DNA of 19,386 bases, taken from contig JBGTKH010000626.1 in NCBI GenBank assembly GCA_041744735.1, positions 1-19,386 of the forward strand. The letters run 5' to 3'. How positions within the stretch are numbered: position 1 is the first letter of the stretch; every line of letters starts with the position of its first letter. The position numbers and the translations under genes are program-made. The notes under the pieces were generated by a model. It was not told where the DNA came from and did not search any database. It saw only the letters and a program-made list of their open reading frames with translations. This stretch comes from JBGTKH01 sp041744735. Its GTDB lineage: Bacteria; Planctomycetota; Planctomycetia; Pirellulales; Pirellulaceae. Positions 1 to 9,500 of this stretch are shown here, piece after piece.

Positions 1-1
1 G

Positions 2-2176
2 TGGTCGGTACTTCCCCCCGCCGATTCACAATTCACGGCGGCGGTGGCCGTCGATTGGGATCGCGACGTAGACATCGACATCGTTCTTGGCGGTCCCACA
101 GCGAAGACCGCCGGCTATCTCGAAAACTTGCGGCACGGGCAATTCCGTTGGCGGCCGCTGGACGAGGACTTTGGCGAACTGGGTTCCGCCGATGCGTTGG
201 CTGTGATCGAAGCGGACGGCAATAGTTCGTGGGATCTTGTGGCCGCTGGCACCGACGGCGTGCGGCTCGCGCGGACTGTTTCTCCCACGTCGGGTACTGT
301 GAAGCATCTGTCGTCGAACACTCTGTCTACACAAGCGGCCAGCCGCGTCACTTCGTTTGATTACGACAACGATGGTCACACCGACGTCGTGGCGTGGAAC
401 GATAACACTCTGCGCATTCTCCGCGGTGGGCCTGACGGAATCGTAACCCGCAGCGTAAGCGAGGGAAAACCCAATGAATCGCCCAGGCTGCTCGACGACA
501 CACCGCAGAACATCGTCGCGTGTGACACGGGAGACATCGACGGCGACGGCGATTTGGATTTGGTCCTGGCAACGGCCGGTGGCATCGTCATCTACTCCAA
601 CGACGGCGGAAATCGCAATCGCTGGCTGGACATTCGGCTGCGCGGCGAGCCGGACGAAACCAGCGGCCGGGTGAATCATCTGGGCATCGGCAGTTTGATG
701 GAGTTGAAAGCCGGCACGCAATATCAGGCTCAGGTCGTTACGCGGCAGAGCACGCACTTCGGGCTGGGGCAGCAGACTGTGGCCGACGTAGTGCGTGTGC
801 TGTGGACCAACGGCGTCCCCGATACGATCGTCCGCCCGCAGCCGAACCAAGTGATCCGCGAGACGATGTCGTTGAAGGGTTCGTGCCCGTACGTCTATAC
901 ATGGACCGGCGAGCGGTACGAATTCTTCACCGATCTGCTGTGGGCCGCGCCGCTGGGTTTACAGTTTGCCGAAGGGGTCATCGCGCCCGATCGGCCGTGG
1001 GAATATCTGAAGATTCCCGGCGAGCGGCTGCGGCCGAAGGACGGGGCGTATCGCTTGCAAGTGACGGAAGAACTTTGGGAGGCCGCGTACTTCGATCAGA
1101 TTGAACTGATCGCCGTCGACCACCCGGCCGGCGTCGAAATTTACTCGAACGAAAAAGTCGGCCCGCCGCAAATTGCCGAATTCAAAATTCACACCGTGCG
1201 GCAACATCGCGTGCCGAGCGCCGCGCGGGATCAGCGGGACCGCGACGTGTTGGAAAAAATTCGCTCGCGCGACGGCGTCTATCTGCGAGCCTTCGACCGC
1301 ACCCTTCGCCAAGGACTAACAGAGCCGCACTATTTGGAACTGGACTTAGGGCCGCTCGACGACCCGCGACGAATCACACTGTTCTTGACCGGCTGGATTT
1401 ATCCGACCGACACGTCGCTGAACATCGCGTTGTCGCAAGACTCGCAGCTTGATGCTCCGCGCCCGCCGTATGTGCTCGTTCCCGACGGCCAGGGCGACTG
1501 GCGGGAAGCGATCGCGTACATGGGATTCCCCGGCGGCAAGACGAAGACCATCGCAGTGGACCTGTCCGATGTGTTGGTGCCCGGCGATTATCGGCTGCGC
1601 ATCGCCACGACCGCGCAGATTTATTGGGACGAGGCGTTTTTCACGGTCGATGAGCAACCGGCCGACGTCCGCACAACGCCGTTGGTCCTTGAGTCCGCCG
1701 ATTTACATTACCGCGGGTACTCGCAGCCGCTGCCCAAACAAGAGCAAGCGCCGGAGACGTACGATTACGAGCGGTTGTCGCGCGATCCCAAGTGGCCGCC
1801 GATGCAAGGCAGCTTCACGCGCTATGGTGAAGTGCGGCCGCTGCTCACTGCGACCGACGACCTAATGCTGATCATGAGTGCCGGCGACGAAGTGACGCTC
1901 TCATTTACCGCCCCGTTCGACGACCCGCCGCCAGGTTGGACGCGCGACTTCTTGCTGCACAACGTCGGCTGGGACAAAGACGCCGATCTGAACACGCTGT
2001 TCGGCCAGTCGGTTGAACCGCTACCGTTCACCGCCATGAAAAGCTACCCCTACACCAACGACGAGTCCTATCCGCAGAGCCCGCGTCATCAAGACTACCT
2101 GCGCCAATATCAAACCCGCCAGCAAAGCGCGCCGGCATTCTGGAAACAACTACTTCCGTCCCGTCATACACCATGA
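2..2176 (+). CDS. FG-GAP/VCBS repeat protein with ASPIC/UnbV domain (CRTAC1 family), 5' end missing
   Basis: The frame is open from the first bases of the window, so the gene starts upstream and its signal peptide is not visible. Counting residues from nt 2, there are Asp-rich FG-GAP/VCBS calcium-binding motifs near residues 14-32 (DWDRDVDID), 117-142 (FDYDNDGHTDVV) and 174-202 (GDIDGDGDLDLVL). An ASPIC/UnbV-like segment follows at about 205-292 (NHLGIGSLMELKAG ... HFGLGQ ... VLWTNG). The remaining ~430 residues start with CPYVYTWTGERYEFFTDLLW and look like beta-rich domains; I cannot name them. Family knowledge: such proteins are normally exported, bind calcium through propeller-like repeats and lack a known enzymatic activity. 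The stop is TGA at 2174-2176. A repeat-like insert encoding TRSVSEG lies between the second and third FG-GAP motifs. The family call is firm; the biological role is unknown. Confidence 0.9.
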   Translation, partial: WSVLPPADSQFTAAVAVDWDRDVDIDIVLGGPTAKTAGYLENLRHGQFRWRPLDEDFGELGSADALAVIEADGNSSWDLVAAGTDGVRLARTVSPTSGTVKHLSSNTLSTQAASRVTSFDYDNDGHTDVVAWNDNTLRILRGGPDGIVTRSVSEGKPNESPRLLDDTPQNIVACDTGDIDGDGDLDLVLATAGGIVIYSNDGGNRNRWLDIRLRGEPDETSGRVNHLGIGSLMELKAGTQYQAQVVTRQSTHFGLGQQTVADVVRVLWTNGVPDTIVRPQPNQVIRETMSLKGSCPYVYTWTGERYEFFTDLLWAAPLGLQFAEGVIAPDRPWEYLKIPGERLRPKDGAYRLQVTEELWEAAYFDQIELIAVDHPAGVEIYSNEKVGPPQIAEFKIHTVRQHRVPSAARDQRDRDVLEKIRSRDGVYLRAFDRTLRQGLTEPHYLELDLGPLDDPRRITLFLTGWIYPTDTSLNIALSQDSQLDAPRPPYVLVPDGQGDWREAIAYMGFPGGKTKTIAVDLSDVLVPGDYRLRIATTAQIYWDEAFFTVDEQPADVRTTPLVLESADLHYRGYSQPLPKQEQAPETYDYERLSRDPKWPPMQGSFTRYGEVRPLLTATDDLMLIMSAGDEVTLSFTAPFDDPPPGWTRDFLLHNVGWDKDADLNTLFGQSVEPLPFTAMKSYPYTNDESYPQSPRHQDYLRQYQTRQQSAPAFWKQLLPSRHTP
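442..466 (+). repeat. Possible short dispersed repeat carried in frame inside the FG-GAP gene
   Basis: The 25-nt stretch has self-complementary ends (CCCGC...GCGAGGG) and is translated as VTRSVSEGK, unlike the surrounding FG-GAP sequence. I recall this peptide in unrelated planctomycete proteins, which would mark it as a mobile palindromic repeat, but there is only one copy here and I cannot verify the recollection. Confidence 0.3.
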
Positions 2177-2205
2177 CCCACAGCGATTGGTAATGCCTGC
2201 GTCCG

Positions 2206-2250
2206 GTAGCGGAATTCGTGAGAATTCCGAAGTTTCACAACTTCGGCTAC
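2206..2250. repeat. 45-nt cloverleaf-like palindromic element
   Basis: The outer ends GTAGC (2206-2210) and GCTAC (2246-2250) pair. Inside are two hairpins: GGAATTC/GAATTCC (2211-2217 with 2222-2228, loop GTGA) and GAAG/CTTC (2229-2232 with 2241-2244, 8-nt loop). The result is a compact three-way junction 30 nt after the stop of the FG-GAP gene. The nested symmetry suggests a REP/MITE-like element; a role as 3'-end mRNA structure is possible. There is no T-run, so it is not a classical terminator. Confidence 0.55.
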
Positions 2251-2269
2251 GATCGCGAAATACCCGCTT

Positions 2270-2332
2270 ATGATTTTGCCCGCCATGATTTTGCGAGAAT
2301 TGGGTTTGCAAAATCATAGAGGGCAAGATCAT
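2270..2332. repeat. Palindromic repeat, copy 1, upstream of the first giant paralogue
   Basis: The arms at 2270-2294 and 2308-2332 (25 nt each) match as inverted repeats at 22 of 25 positions around a 13-nt loop. Within each arm the motif ATGATTTTGC occurs twice. A closely similar palindrome lies at 6449-6513, in the same place relative to the second paralogue. It ends 92 nt before the chosen start of the downstream gene. Confidence 0.7.
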
Positions 2333-2424
2333 GTTTGTTTTCATCCGTGCGAAATGGTAGATTGGAGCCCGGCAAGGCTCGTCGAGCGCGGTCCTCTGGA
2401 CCTTTCATAACAGGTCCGCAACTC

Positions 2425-5400
2425 ATGCGTAAATGGTATCCGGCGTTTGGGATCGTCGTAACGGCCGCGGGCTTGCTGGCGGTTTGGCAGCTTGGCTTTC
2501 ACGGCGTGCATCCGCTGTTGATTCTGCGGCCGCCACCCGTGAGCCGACCACCACCGACAGCGCTTGATGATCCCGCGTGGCTCGATGTCACAGACGTGCC
2601 GCTGCGGCAGGTGCTGAGCCAATTAGCCGAGCGGCACGATGTCGAAATCGCCTTGGACATCGCGGGACTTTCAAACGAACGCTTCACCGGCGACGAGCCG
2701 GTCACGTTTAAGCTAGACGGTGTCAGCCTGCGTTCTCTGCTGACGGCGCTGATGCGGCAAGTTGACAGTGAGTTGTTTGTCGGCGTACGCGACGGCGCGG
2801 TCCACGTCACGACGCGGGCGAGTTGGGAGGACACGCTCAATAACTACGTCTCCCAAGTCCACGTGCTGGCACCGTTGATGAGCGGCCCGGGAGAATTTAA
2901 TGAACAGCGGCTTGCCGACCTGATTCAAACGACGATCGCACCGTGGAGTTGGGAGGACGTTGGCGGTCTTGGCGTGATGGAAGTGCTGCCCGGCGCGTTG
3001 ATCGTAAGCCAAACGCCGGATAAACAAGAGCAGATCGAAGAGTTGCTCAGCCGCCTGGCCGACCTGCAAGACAACCCGAGCGTGCCTTCGCCAGTGTATT
3101 TGGACGGCGTCCATGCCGACACCAATCAACAAATTCGCGCGGCGCTGAATTCTGCGACAAGTTTTGAATGCATCGAGGAACCACTGGCCGAGGTGCTGAC
3201 GCAGTTGTCCGTGACGAGCAACACTGCAATTGTTCTCGACCGGTCCGCGACCTTGGACGTAGGACTTGACGGTGACACACCCGTCACTTGCAAGCTCAGC
3301 GGCATTTCGTTGCGGTCGGCATTGAACCTGTTCTTGAGTCAGTTGGAGTTGACGTTCCTCATCCGCGACGGCGTGCTGCTGGTCACGACACCCGAGGAGG
3401 CCGAATCGCAATTGGAGATTCGTCTGTATCGTGCGGACGACCTGCTGGGACTTCCTCACTTCAACCAGCGCACGCTGATCGAGGCGATCAAGTCCTGTAT
3501 CGCTCCACAAGCGTGGGACGACGTGGGTAGACCCGGTGCGGCGGACCGCTGCGGGAACGTGCTCGTGATCGCTCAGACGCGACAGGTTCACGAGCAGGTC
3601 GAAGGCTTCCTGTCGGGATTGCGCCGCGCCGTCTGGCCAACGCAACTTGCCTACGGCGCATCACAGCCAGCGGCTGTCGACCACACGCGGGACCGAATCG
3701 AAGCGACACTACGCCAGTCGGTTTCGTTGTATTATAACAAGACGCCGCTCTCCGCAGCGCTGGCTGGTTTAGCCGAACAGTTCGGCATCAACGTGTGGCT
3801 CGACGTCAGAGCATTGGAGGGCGAGGGAGTTGCCAGCGACACGCGGCTCACGTTCACGGCGGACAACGAACCCTTGGAATCGGTCTTGCGAATTCTGCTC
3901 CACGACTTGGAATTGACGTTTGAGGTGCGCGACGATTCGCTGGTCATCACTACACAGGAAGAGGCGGAAGCGCACCTGGAGACGCGGTTCTTTCGCGTGC
4001 GGCAAATCCCCTCCGGAAATCGCTGGACATACAGTTCCGGTGATCTTAAGGACGCCATCACGTCAACAATTTTCCCGGATTCGTGGGATGACGTCGGTGG
4101 ACCGGGTTCCATCGAAGTGCTTGGCGACGTGCTGGCGGTTTCACAAACGCGCGAAGTTCATCAGCAGTTCAAAGTACTGCTGACAGCCCTGGATGATTTA
4201 CGTTCCCAGCCCAGCGCAATAGCGCCCATCGATATTACTCCTCCACCAGACGACCGCTCTCGGCGAATCCTTCAGGCCCTGGACGAGCCGGCAAGCCTGG
4301 ACGCCATCGAAACACCGCTGGCACCCTTTGCACGCTACGTTTCCGAGCAGCACAACGTGCCTATTCATTTGGATTTGCGGGCGCTGGACGAATTTGGAAT
4401 TGTGGCCGATTCACAAGTCACCGATTCTATTACGGGTGTCAGCCTGCGGTCGGCGTTGAACTTGCTCTTGCACGCGGTTGACCAGTCGCTGGCCATTCAG
4501 ATCCGCGACGGCCGATTGTGGATCACTTCCTATGACGAAGCGGCATCTCAGCCGGAGCTTCGGGTTTATCCGGTACGCGACTTGTGTCCGCCGAACACCG
4601 ACCACACGTCGGAAGACCTGGCCGACGCCGTTATGGATTGCGTGGACGCACTTGCTTGGGATCAGGTCGGAGGTTCCGGCAGCATCGCGCATCTGCCCGG
4701 TGTGCTGATTGTGGCCAACACGTCCGACGTTCACCGGCGCATCGAGCATTTATTGGCCGGACTGCGCGATCCCAAGCCGCCCATCGGTGCGATGTCGTCA
4801 ATTCCGATCGACAACTTCGCCGGCTCGCGGCGCGAGCGGATTGCCGCGGCCCTGCGGGAGCCAACGCATTTCACGTTTGACAAGTTGCCCTTGGAAGATG
4901 TCGTTCGACAATTGGCCGACAAGCAAAATGTGCCGATACGCCTGGATCGGCGGGCGCTAGACAACGCAGGTATTCGCGAGCAAGAACCGATCTCTGCCAT
5001 TGCCTCGGGGGACTGGCTGGAAGTCGCGCTAGAGCGATTGCTGGCGCCACTTGACTTGTCGATTGTCGAGCAGGACGAGGTGCTGCTGATCACGTCGTCG
5101 GACGTCGCTGATGGGCTCGTGCGATTGTATCCTGTGGCGGACCTGATTGAGGTTGACCGGCGACGGCTGCCGCACGACGCGCTGAACAACGCATTGCTCG
5201 AACCTTCCGGCGGTTGGCCGCACCTGTTGCGCGATGAGGGCCGCGACATTGACGAACTATTGGATTGCTGCGCCTGGACGGCGGGGCCGAACTTTGCCAG
5301 AAGCCAAGGCGAAATCGGTACCCATTTTGCCGATTCACTGCTCTTCTCCGGCCGGCGACAAATGCACCGCGATTGCGAGCTTGTGCTGAGCAATCTGCGG

Positions 5401-6417
5401 CGCGTGTTGCGGCAGGATACCGATTCGCCGCCGCAAGCGGAACTCTCGTTGACGCAACCGTCGCGAGTGATGTCATGGGAGAGCGTTGAAACGCCGGCCT
5501 TCATTCAGGCGTATGACGTGCGGCCGTTACTAAAACGATTCCCCGAATTGGAGCAGCGCCAGCTCGTTTCACTGGTCACCATGGTCGTGGCGCCATCATC
5601 CTGGATTGAAGCCACACCATCGATGTTCGATCCAAAGGGAAAGTGGCGCCTGACCGGCGACGGTATTGCGGCCGTCGATTGTTATCGCGGCGTCATGGTC
5701 GTACGCCAGTCGTCGGAGAACCAAGCCGAGGTCGCGGACTTTCTGGCTTGGCTTGCCGAGCCACCCGAAACGCTGCCGCGGCCGTACGAGTTTGCGCGGG
5801 ACAACAACCGGCCGGCGGTGCAGCGGCTGACTGATCTCATACGCACACCGGAAAATCCGTTGACGCGGGCGTACAGCGTGGCGCTGCTGGCCACGATTGA
5901 TGATCCGACGCCGGAAGCCGCAGCCGCACTGACCGAGTTACTTGCAGCGACTGACATGGATCGCGACTTGGAACTGACTGTGTGCCGAGCTATCGGGCAC
6001 TTCGGTCCAGTGGCCCGCGACGCTGCAAAGGTGCTCGAACGTAAAATCGCCACGGCTGCTGATCCAGTACTTCGCCGCGCGTACTTTGCAACCTTGCTTA
6101 CGATCGGCCCAGCCGCCGAGCACGAGTTGGCGCGGGCCGCGAAAACGGCTTCCGGCGGTGAAATGCATTTGCTACTCCGTTGGTCGTATTACTACAGCCC
6201 TCGAACCGCATGGATGATCCCGATTTGGTTGGAGCGGCTGGCATCCAACTCCTACGCCGATGACTTGAATCGGTTCGCTATCGAGACGATCAATACGATC
6301 GATCCAAAATTCGAACGTTCTTTGGCCGTCGTCGAACTATGGAAGCAGAATCCCCAGGCCGAGCATCATGACCGCGCCGTGCAAATCGAAACGCTGCTAC
6401 TCGAACGACGCCGCTGA
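2425..6417 (+). CDS. Giant membrane-anchored protein with five STN-like/'SWDDVGGPG' modules and HEAT-like C-terminus (paralogue 1)
   Basis: The protein has 1330 residues. The start MRKWYP is chosen because the downstream paralogue begins MRKWYA with a good Shine-Dalgarno; the open frame extends upstream to 2335, but that part has no counterpart. Residues ~7-25 form a membrane anchor (or uncleaved signal), followed by a Pro-rich RPPPVSRPPP linker. Five repeats follow at about 46-215, 238-401, 423-594, 613-783 and 803-995. Each has an STN-like half (PL..VL..LA..H.V.I.LD, then GVSLRSALNLLL, then VRDG.L.ITT) and a second half (YPV.DL, SWDDVGGPG, LPG.L.V.QT..VH..IE.LL..LR). Repeat 5 is degenerate. 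A lone second half lies at ~1026-1112, then HEAT-like helices to the end. STN domains belong to secretin and TonB-receptor N-termini, but no secretin barrel is present. Likely periplasm-facing scaffold; function unknown. Confidence 0.85.
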   Translation: MRKWYPAFGIVVTAAGLLAVWQLGFHGVHPLLILRPPPVSRPPPTALDDPAWLDVTDVPLRQVLSQLAERHDVEIALDIAGLSNERFTGDEPVTFKLDGVSLRSLLTALMRQVDSELFVGVRDGAVHVTTRASWEDTLNNYVSQVHVLAPLMSGPGEFNEQRLADLIQTTIAPWSWEDVGGLGVMEVLPGALIVSQTPDKQEQIEELLSRLADLQDNPSVPSPVYLDGVHADTNQQIRAALNSATSFECIEEPLAEVLTQLSVTSNTAIVLDRSATLDVGLDGDTPVTCKLSGISLRSALNLFLSQLELTFLIRDGVLLVTTPEEAESQLEIRLYRADDLLGLPHFNQRTLIEAIKSCIAPQAWDDVGRPGAADRCGNVLVIAQTRQVHEQVEGFLSGLRRAVWPTQLAYGASQPAAVDHTRDRIEATLRQSVSLYYNKTPLSAALAGLAEQFGINVWLDVRALEGEGVASDTRLTFTADNEPLESVLRILLHDLELTFEVRDDSLVITTQEEAEAHLETRFFRVRQIPSGNRWTYSSGDLKDAITSTIFPDSWDDVGGPGSIEVLGDVLAVSQTREVHQQFKVLLTALDDLRSQPSAIAPIDITPPPDDRSRRILQALDEPASLDAIETPLAPFARYVSEQHNVPIHLDLRALDEFGIVADSQVTDSITGVSLRSALNLLLHAVDQSLAIQIRDGRLWITSYDEAASQPELRVYPVRDLCPPNTDHTSEDLADAVMDCVDALAWDQVGGSGSIAHLPGVLIVANTSDVHRRIEHLLAGLRDPKPPIGAMSSIPIDNFAGSRRERIAAALREPTHFTFDKLPLEDVVRQLADKQNVPIRLDRRALDNAGIREQEPISAIASGDWLEVALERLLAPLDLSIVEQDEVLLITSSDVADGLVRLYPVADLIEVDRRRLPHDALNNALLEPSGGWPHLLRDEGRDIDELLDCCAWTAGPNFARSQGEIGTHFADSLLFSGRRQMHRDCELVLSNLRRVLRQDTDSPPQAELSLTQPSRVMSWESVETPAFIQAYDVRPLLKRFPELEQRQLVSLVTMVVAPSSWIEATPSMFDPKGKWRLTGDGIAAVDCYRGVMVVRQSSENQAEVADFLAWLAEPPETLPRPYEFARDNNRPAVQRLTDLIRTPENPLTRAYSVALLATIDDPTPEAAAALTELLAATDMDRDLELTVCRAIGHFGPVARDAAKVLERKIATAADPVLRRAYFATLLTIGPAAEHELARAAKTASGGEMHLLLRWSYYYSPRTAWMIPIWLERLASNSYADDLNRFAIETINTIDPKFERSLAVVELWKQNPQAEHHDRAVQIETLLLERRR

Positions 6418-6448
6418 CATCATGCATTCCGATCCACCGTCCTTCTTT

Positions 6449-6513
6449 CATGATTTTGCCCTCTATGATTTTGCAAGACCTTTCTTTGCAAAATCATGGA
6501 GGGCAAAATCATG
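6449..6513. repeat. Palindromic repeat, copy 2, upstream of the second giant paralogue
   Basis: The arms at 6449-6476 and 6486-6513 (28 nt) are inverted repeats matching at 27 of 28 positions, with a 9-nt loop. The sequence is clearly the same family as 2270-2332. A near-perfect hairpin of this length between two paralogous genes could affect readthrough or mRNA stability, but no T-run follows it. Confidence 0.75.
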
Positions 6514-6584
6514 GGGAAGTTTGCGTGGCATCAGGCGAATTGTTAAACTAAGCGCCGGCAAGGCGAGGCACGATGTGATCGCGT

Positions 6585-6590
6585 GGAGGA
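6585..6590 (+). promoter_or_regulatory. Shine-Dalgarno GGAGGA that fixes the start of paralogue 2
   Basis: GGAGGA lies 8 nt before the ATG at 6599. It decides the start against the much longer open frame from 6368, which would run through the stop of the previous gene and the palindrome. By homology it also supports the 2425 start of paralogue 1. Confidence 0.8.
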
Positions 6591-6598
6591 CTGCGTTC

Positions 6599-9500
6599 AT
6601 GCGAAAGTGGTACGCCGCGTTGGCGGTTGTGGTCTTGCTGACGGGACTGGCGGCGGTGTGGCAGTTTGTCTATCACGGGGTCTCGCCGCGGCTGATCATT
6701 TCGCCGCCGCCGGTTGAAAGGCCGCCGCCTGCGGCGCTCGACGAATTGGCAGCGGTCGACGTGACCAAGTTACCGTTGCGCGACGTGTTGGAGGTGCTGG
6801 CGCGGCAGCATGATGTGAACATCGTGCTGGACGCGGCGGCGCTGAAGGATAGGTATCTGACGGGCGACGAACTGGTCACGTGCCACCTGTCGGGTGTCAG
6901 TTTGCGGTCGATGTTGAATATGTTGGTAGGGCAAGTTGACCCGGCCCTGTTCATTGCGACTCGCGATGGCGAGATTCTCGTAACCACGCGTTCGCACTGG
7001 TCGTGGACGCTTAACAATCACGTCTCGCGCGTGCACTTGCTCGCGCCGCTGCTGGCCGGGCCGCGGGAATTGGACGAAGCCGCGCTGGTCACCGTCGTCA
7101 AACGAACCATTGCTCCGCTGACTTGGTCTGACGTAGGCGGCGCGGGGGTCATCGAGGTTCTTCCCGGCGCGCTGGTCGTCAGTCAGACTCCCGACGTGCA
7201 AGAGCAGATCGCTGATTTACTTCGAGTGCTCGCTGAATTGTCACACCGCGACTCGTTCACTTCCTTGCCCATCGCCGACCCGGCGGCCGAGCAAAACGCG
7301 GCCGTGCTGCGGGCGCTGGACAGCCCGGCCAACATTCAAGTCGCCAACATGCCGCTTTCGACATTTGCCCGCGAGTTAAGCGACCAGCACGGTATCACGA
7401 TCTGGATCGACGAGACGGCACTACAAACGTTTGATATCAGTCGCGACAAGCCCGTCACGTATACGCTTACGAATCTTTCTTTGTGTTCGGCACTGAAGTC
7501 GTTGCTGAGGGAGTTGGAACTTTCGTTCGTCGTGCAAGATGGGATTCTCGTGATCACGACGCCCGAGAAAGCGCATGAGAAGCTGACACTGCGTGCTTAT
7601 CCGGTGGCCGATCTCGTTCCATCGTCCTTGGGCGTTGATGGCGACTCGCTGACGCAGACAGTGAAGGTGTCGGTTGCGTCATATCCGTGGGTCGATGCGG
7701 GCGGCCTCGGATGGATTGCGTATTACCCCGGAGTGCTGGTCGTTGCTCAAACTTGGGAGGTTCACAAGCAACTGGAACGTGCGTTGGGCGAACTGCGCCA
7801 GGCGGTTCATCACGCCGCGGCGCCGAATCCGCCGTCGGCCGAGAGCGCGGCCCTGCAGTGGATTGAGGCCGCCTTGCGGAAGCGAATTTCGGTTAACTAT
7901 GTCGATGTTCCTCTCAACGCCGCCATCGAAGGCCTAGCTGACCGCGCTGGTGTGAATATCCAAATCGGAATTGTAGCGCTTGGCAGCGCGGGGATATCGC
8001 TCGATAAGCCGGTCACTTTCTCGGCAAGCGACGAACCGTTGTGGGCGGCGTTAAGCAGCTTGCTGCAGCCTCTGGAGCTCACGTTTTGCACCCGTGATGA
8101 GGTCCTGCTCGTCACCACACCTGAAGATGCAGAACGGGAAACGCTTGCGCGATTTTACCGGCTCCGCAGTTTCCCTCGTGGCGATCCGTGGCGCTACACG
8201 GCGCGCGAACTAGCGGATTTAATACCGGCGGTGGTCGCCCCGCAGACTTGGCCCGACGGTACTGGGCCGGGTCCGGTCGAAGTGCTCGGTGACGTGCTCG
8301 TGGTTCCTCAAATGGAAGCACAACTGAGGCGGATCGAAGCCTTGTTGGCGGCGTTGGATCGGCTGCGAGCCGATCCGGCGGCGACGGAACCGATTGACAT
8401 CGAGCCATTTGCCGACGATTTTACAGCCGCGCTGTTTCGCGCATTGCAGCAGCCGGCGAAGATCGACGTAACCGGCGTGCCGCTCGACGCGCTGACCCGG
8501 CGATTGTCCGAGCAATACCGAGTGCCGATTCGGATTGACGAGCGTGCTCTGACAGGCGAGGGGATCGTCGCCGGCACGCCGATCACCGATTCGATCGACG
8601 GCGTTAGTTTGCATTCCGCATTGCAATTGCTGTTGGCACATCTCGAATTGACGGCGGTCGTGCGCGACGGAGCCATTTGGATCACAGCAGCGACGTCCGC
8701 CGAACACGCGCTGCATCTGCGCGTCTATCCCGTGCGCGATCTGTGCCCGCCCGATTCCGACCGCGATACGCGGCACTTAGCCGAATTGATCAAGTCGAGC
8801 ATTTTAGCGCGTACGTGGGACGATGTCGGCGGGCCGGGAGGAGTGTATGACCTGCCCGGCGTGCTGTTCGTATCGAATACCTTGCCCGTGCATCGCGGCA
8901 TTGAAAATCTACTGACCGCGTTGCGCCGGCAGAAGCTCGCGCCGCACGACCTGACTCCGATCGAGATTCGCGACACGGCCTGCGCAAACGACGAACGGAT
9001 TTCTGCGGCGCTGAAGAAGTCCATCGCAGTTTCCTTCGACCACGTGCCGCTGGAAGACGCGCTGCGGCAGTTGTCCGAGCAGCATCAGGTGCCGATCCAC
9101 ATCGACCGTCACGCGTTGACTGACGTGGGAATCGACTCGCGCTCGCCCGTCTCGGCGAAGCTGACCGATGTCAACTTGGGCACGGCTCTGGAATGTTTGC
9201 TTCGTAACATCAACTTGTCGTATTCACTCCAATTCGGAACGCTGCTGGTCGAACCCGCGGAACAAACCGATCAGCGGACAATCCTGCGTGTCAATAGCGT
9301 GGCCGACGTGCAAGAGCCAGTACAAACCGTGCCGGGTGACGTGCTGGACCGAACGCTCGAGGAACTGGCCGCTCGCAATGCGCCGGCTCGAGGTTTCGGC
9401 GGCCCGGTCGAGACGCCGCCTGAAAGTGCTCTGCACAAGGCGGTGGAGATGTGCTTGTTGGGTCCGGATCGTACTTCGGATCAGCGCGCGGTCGAGTTCG

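Noticed and set aside
2335..2424. Longer start of paralogue 1 at TTG 2335
   Set aside because: No homology to the sister protein upstream of MRKWY and no Shine-Dalgarno.
2713..3645. Long minus-strand open frame inside paralogue 1 (also 26-850, 4731-5504, 9224-9754)
   Set aside because: Antisense shadows of GC-rich coding sequence; no domain-like composition, while the plus frame shows clear repeats.
2270..6513. CRISPR or regular repeat array formed by the ATGATTTTGC palindromes
   Set aside because: Only two copies, 4.1 kb apart, with a gene between and no spacers.
6368..6598. Longer start of paralogue 2 overlapping the end of paralogue 1
   Set aside because: The extension reads through the palindrome and lacks any match to paralogue 1; GGAGGA marks ATG 6599.
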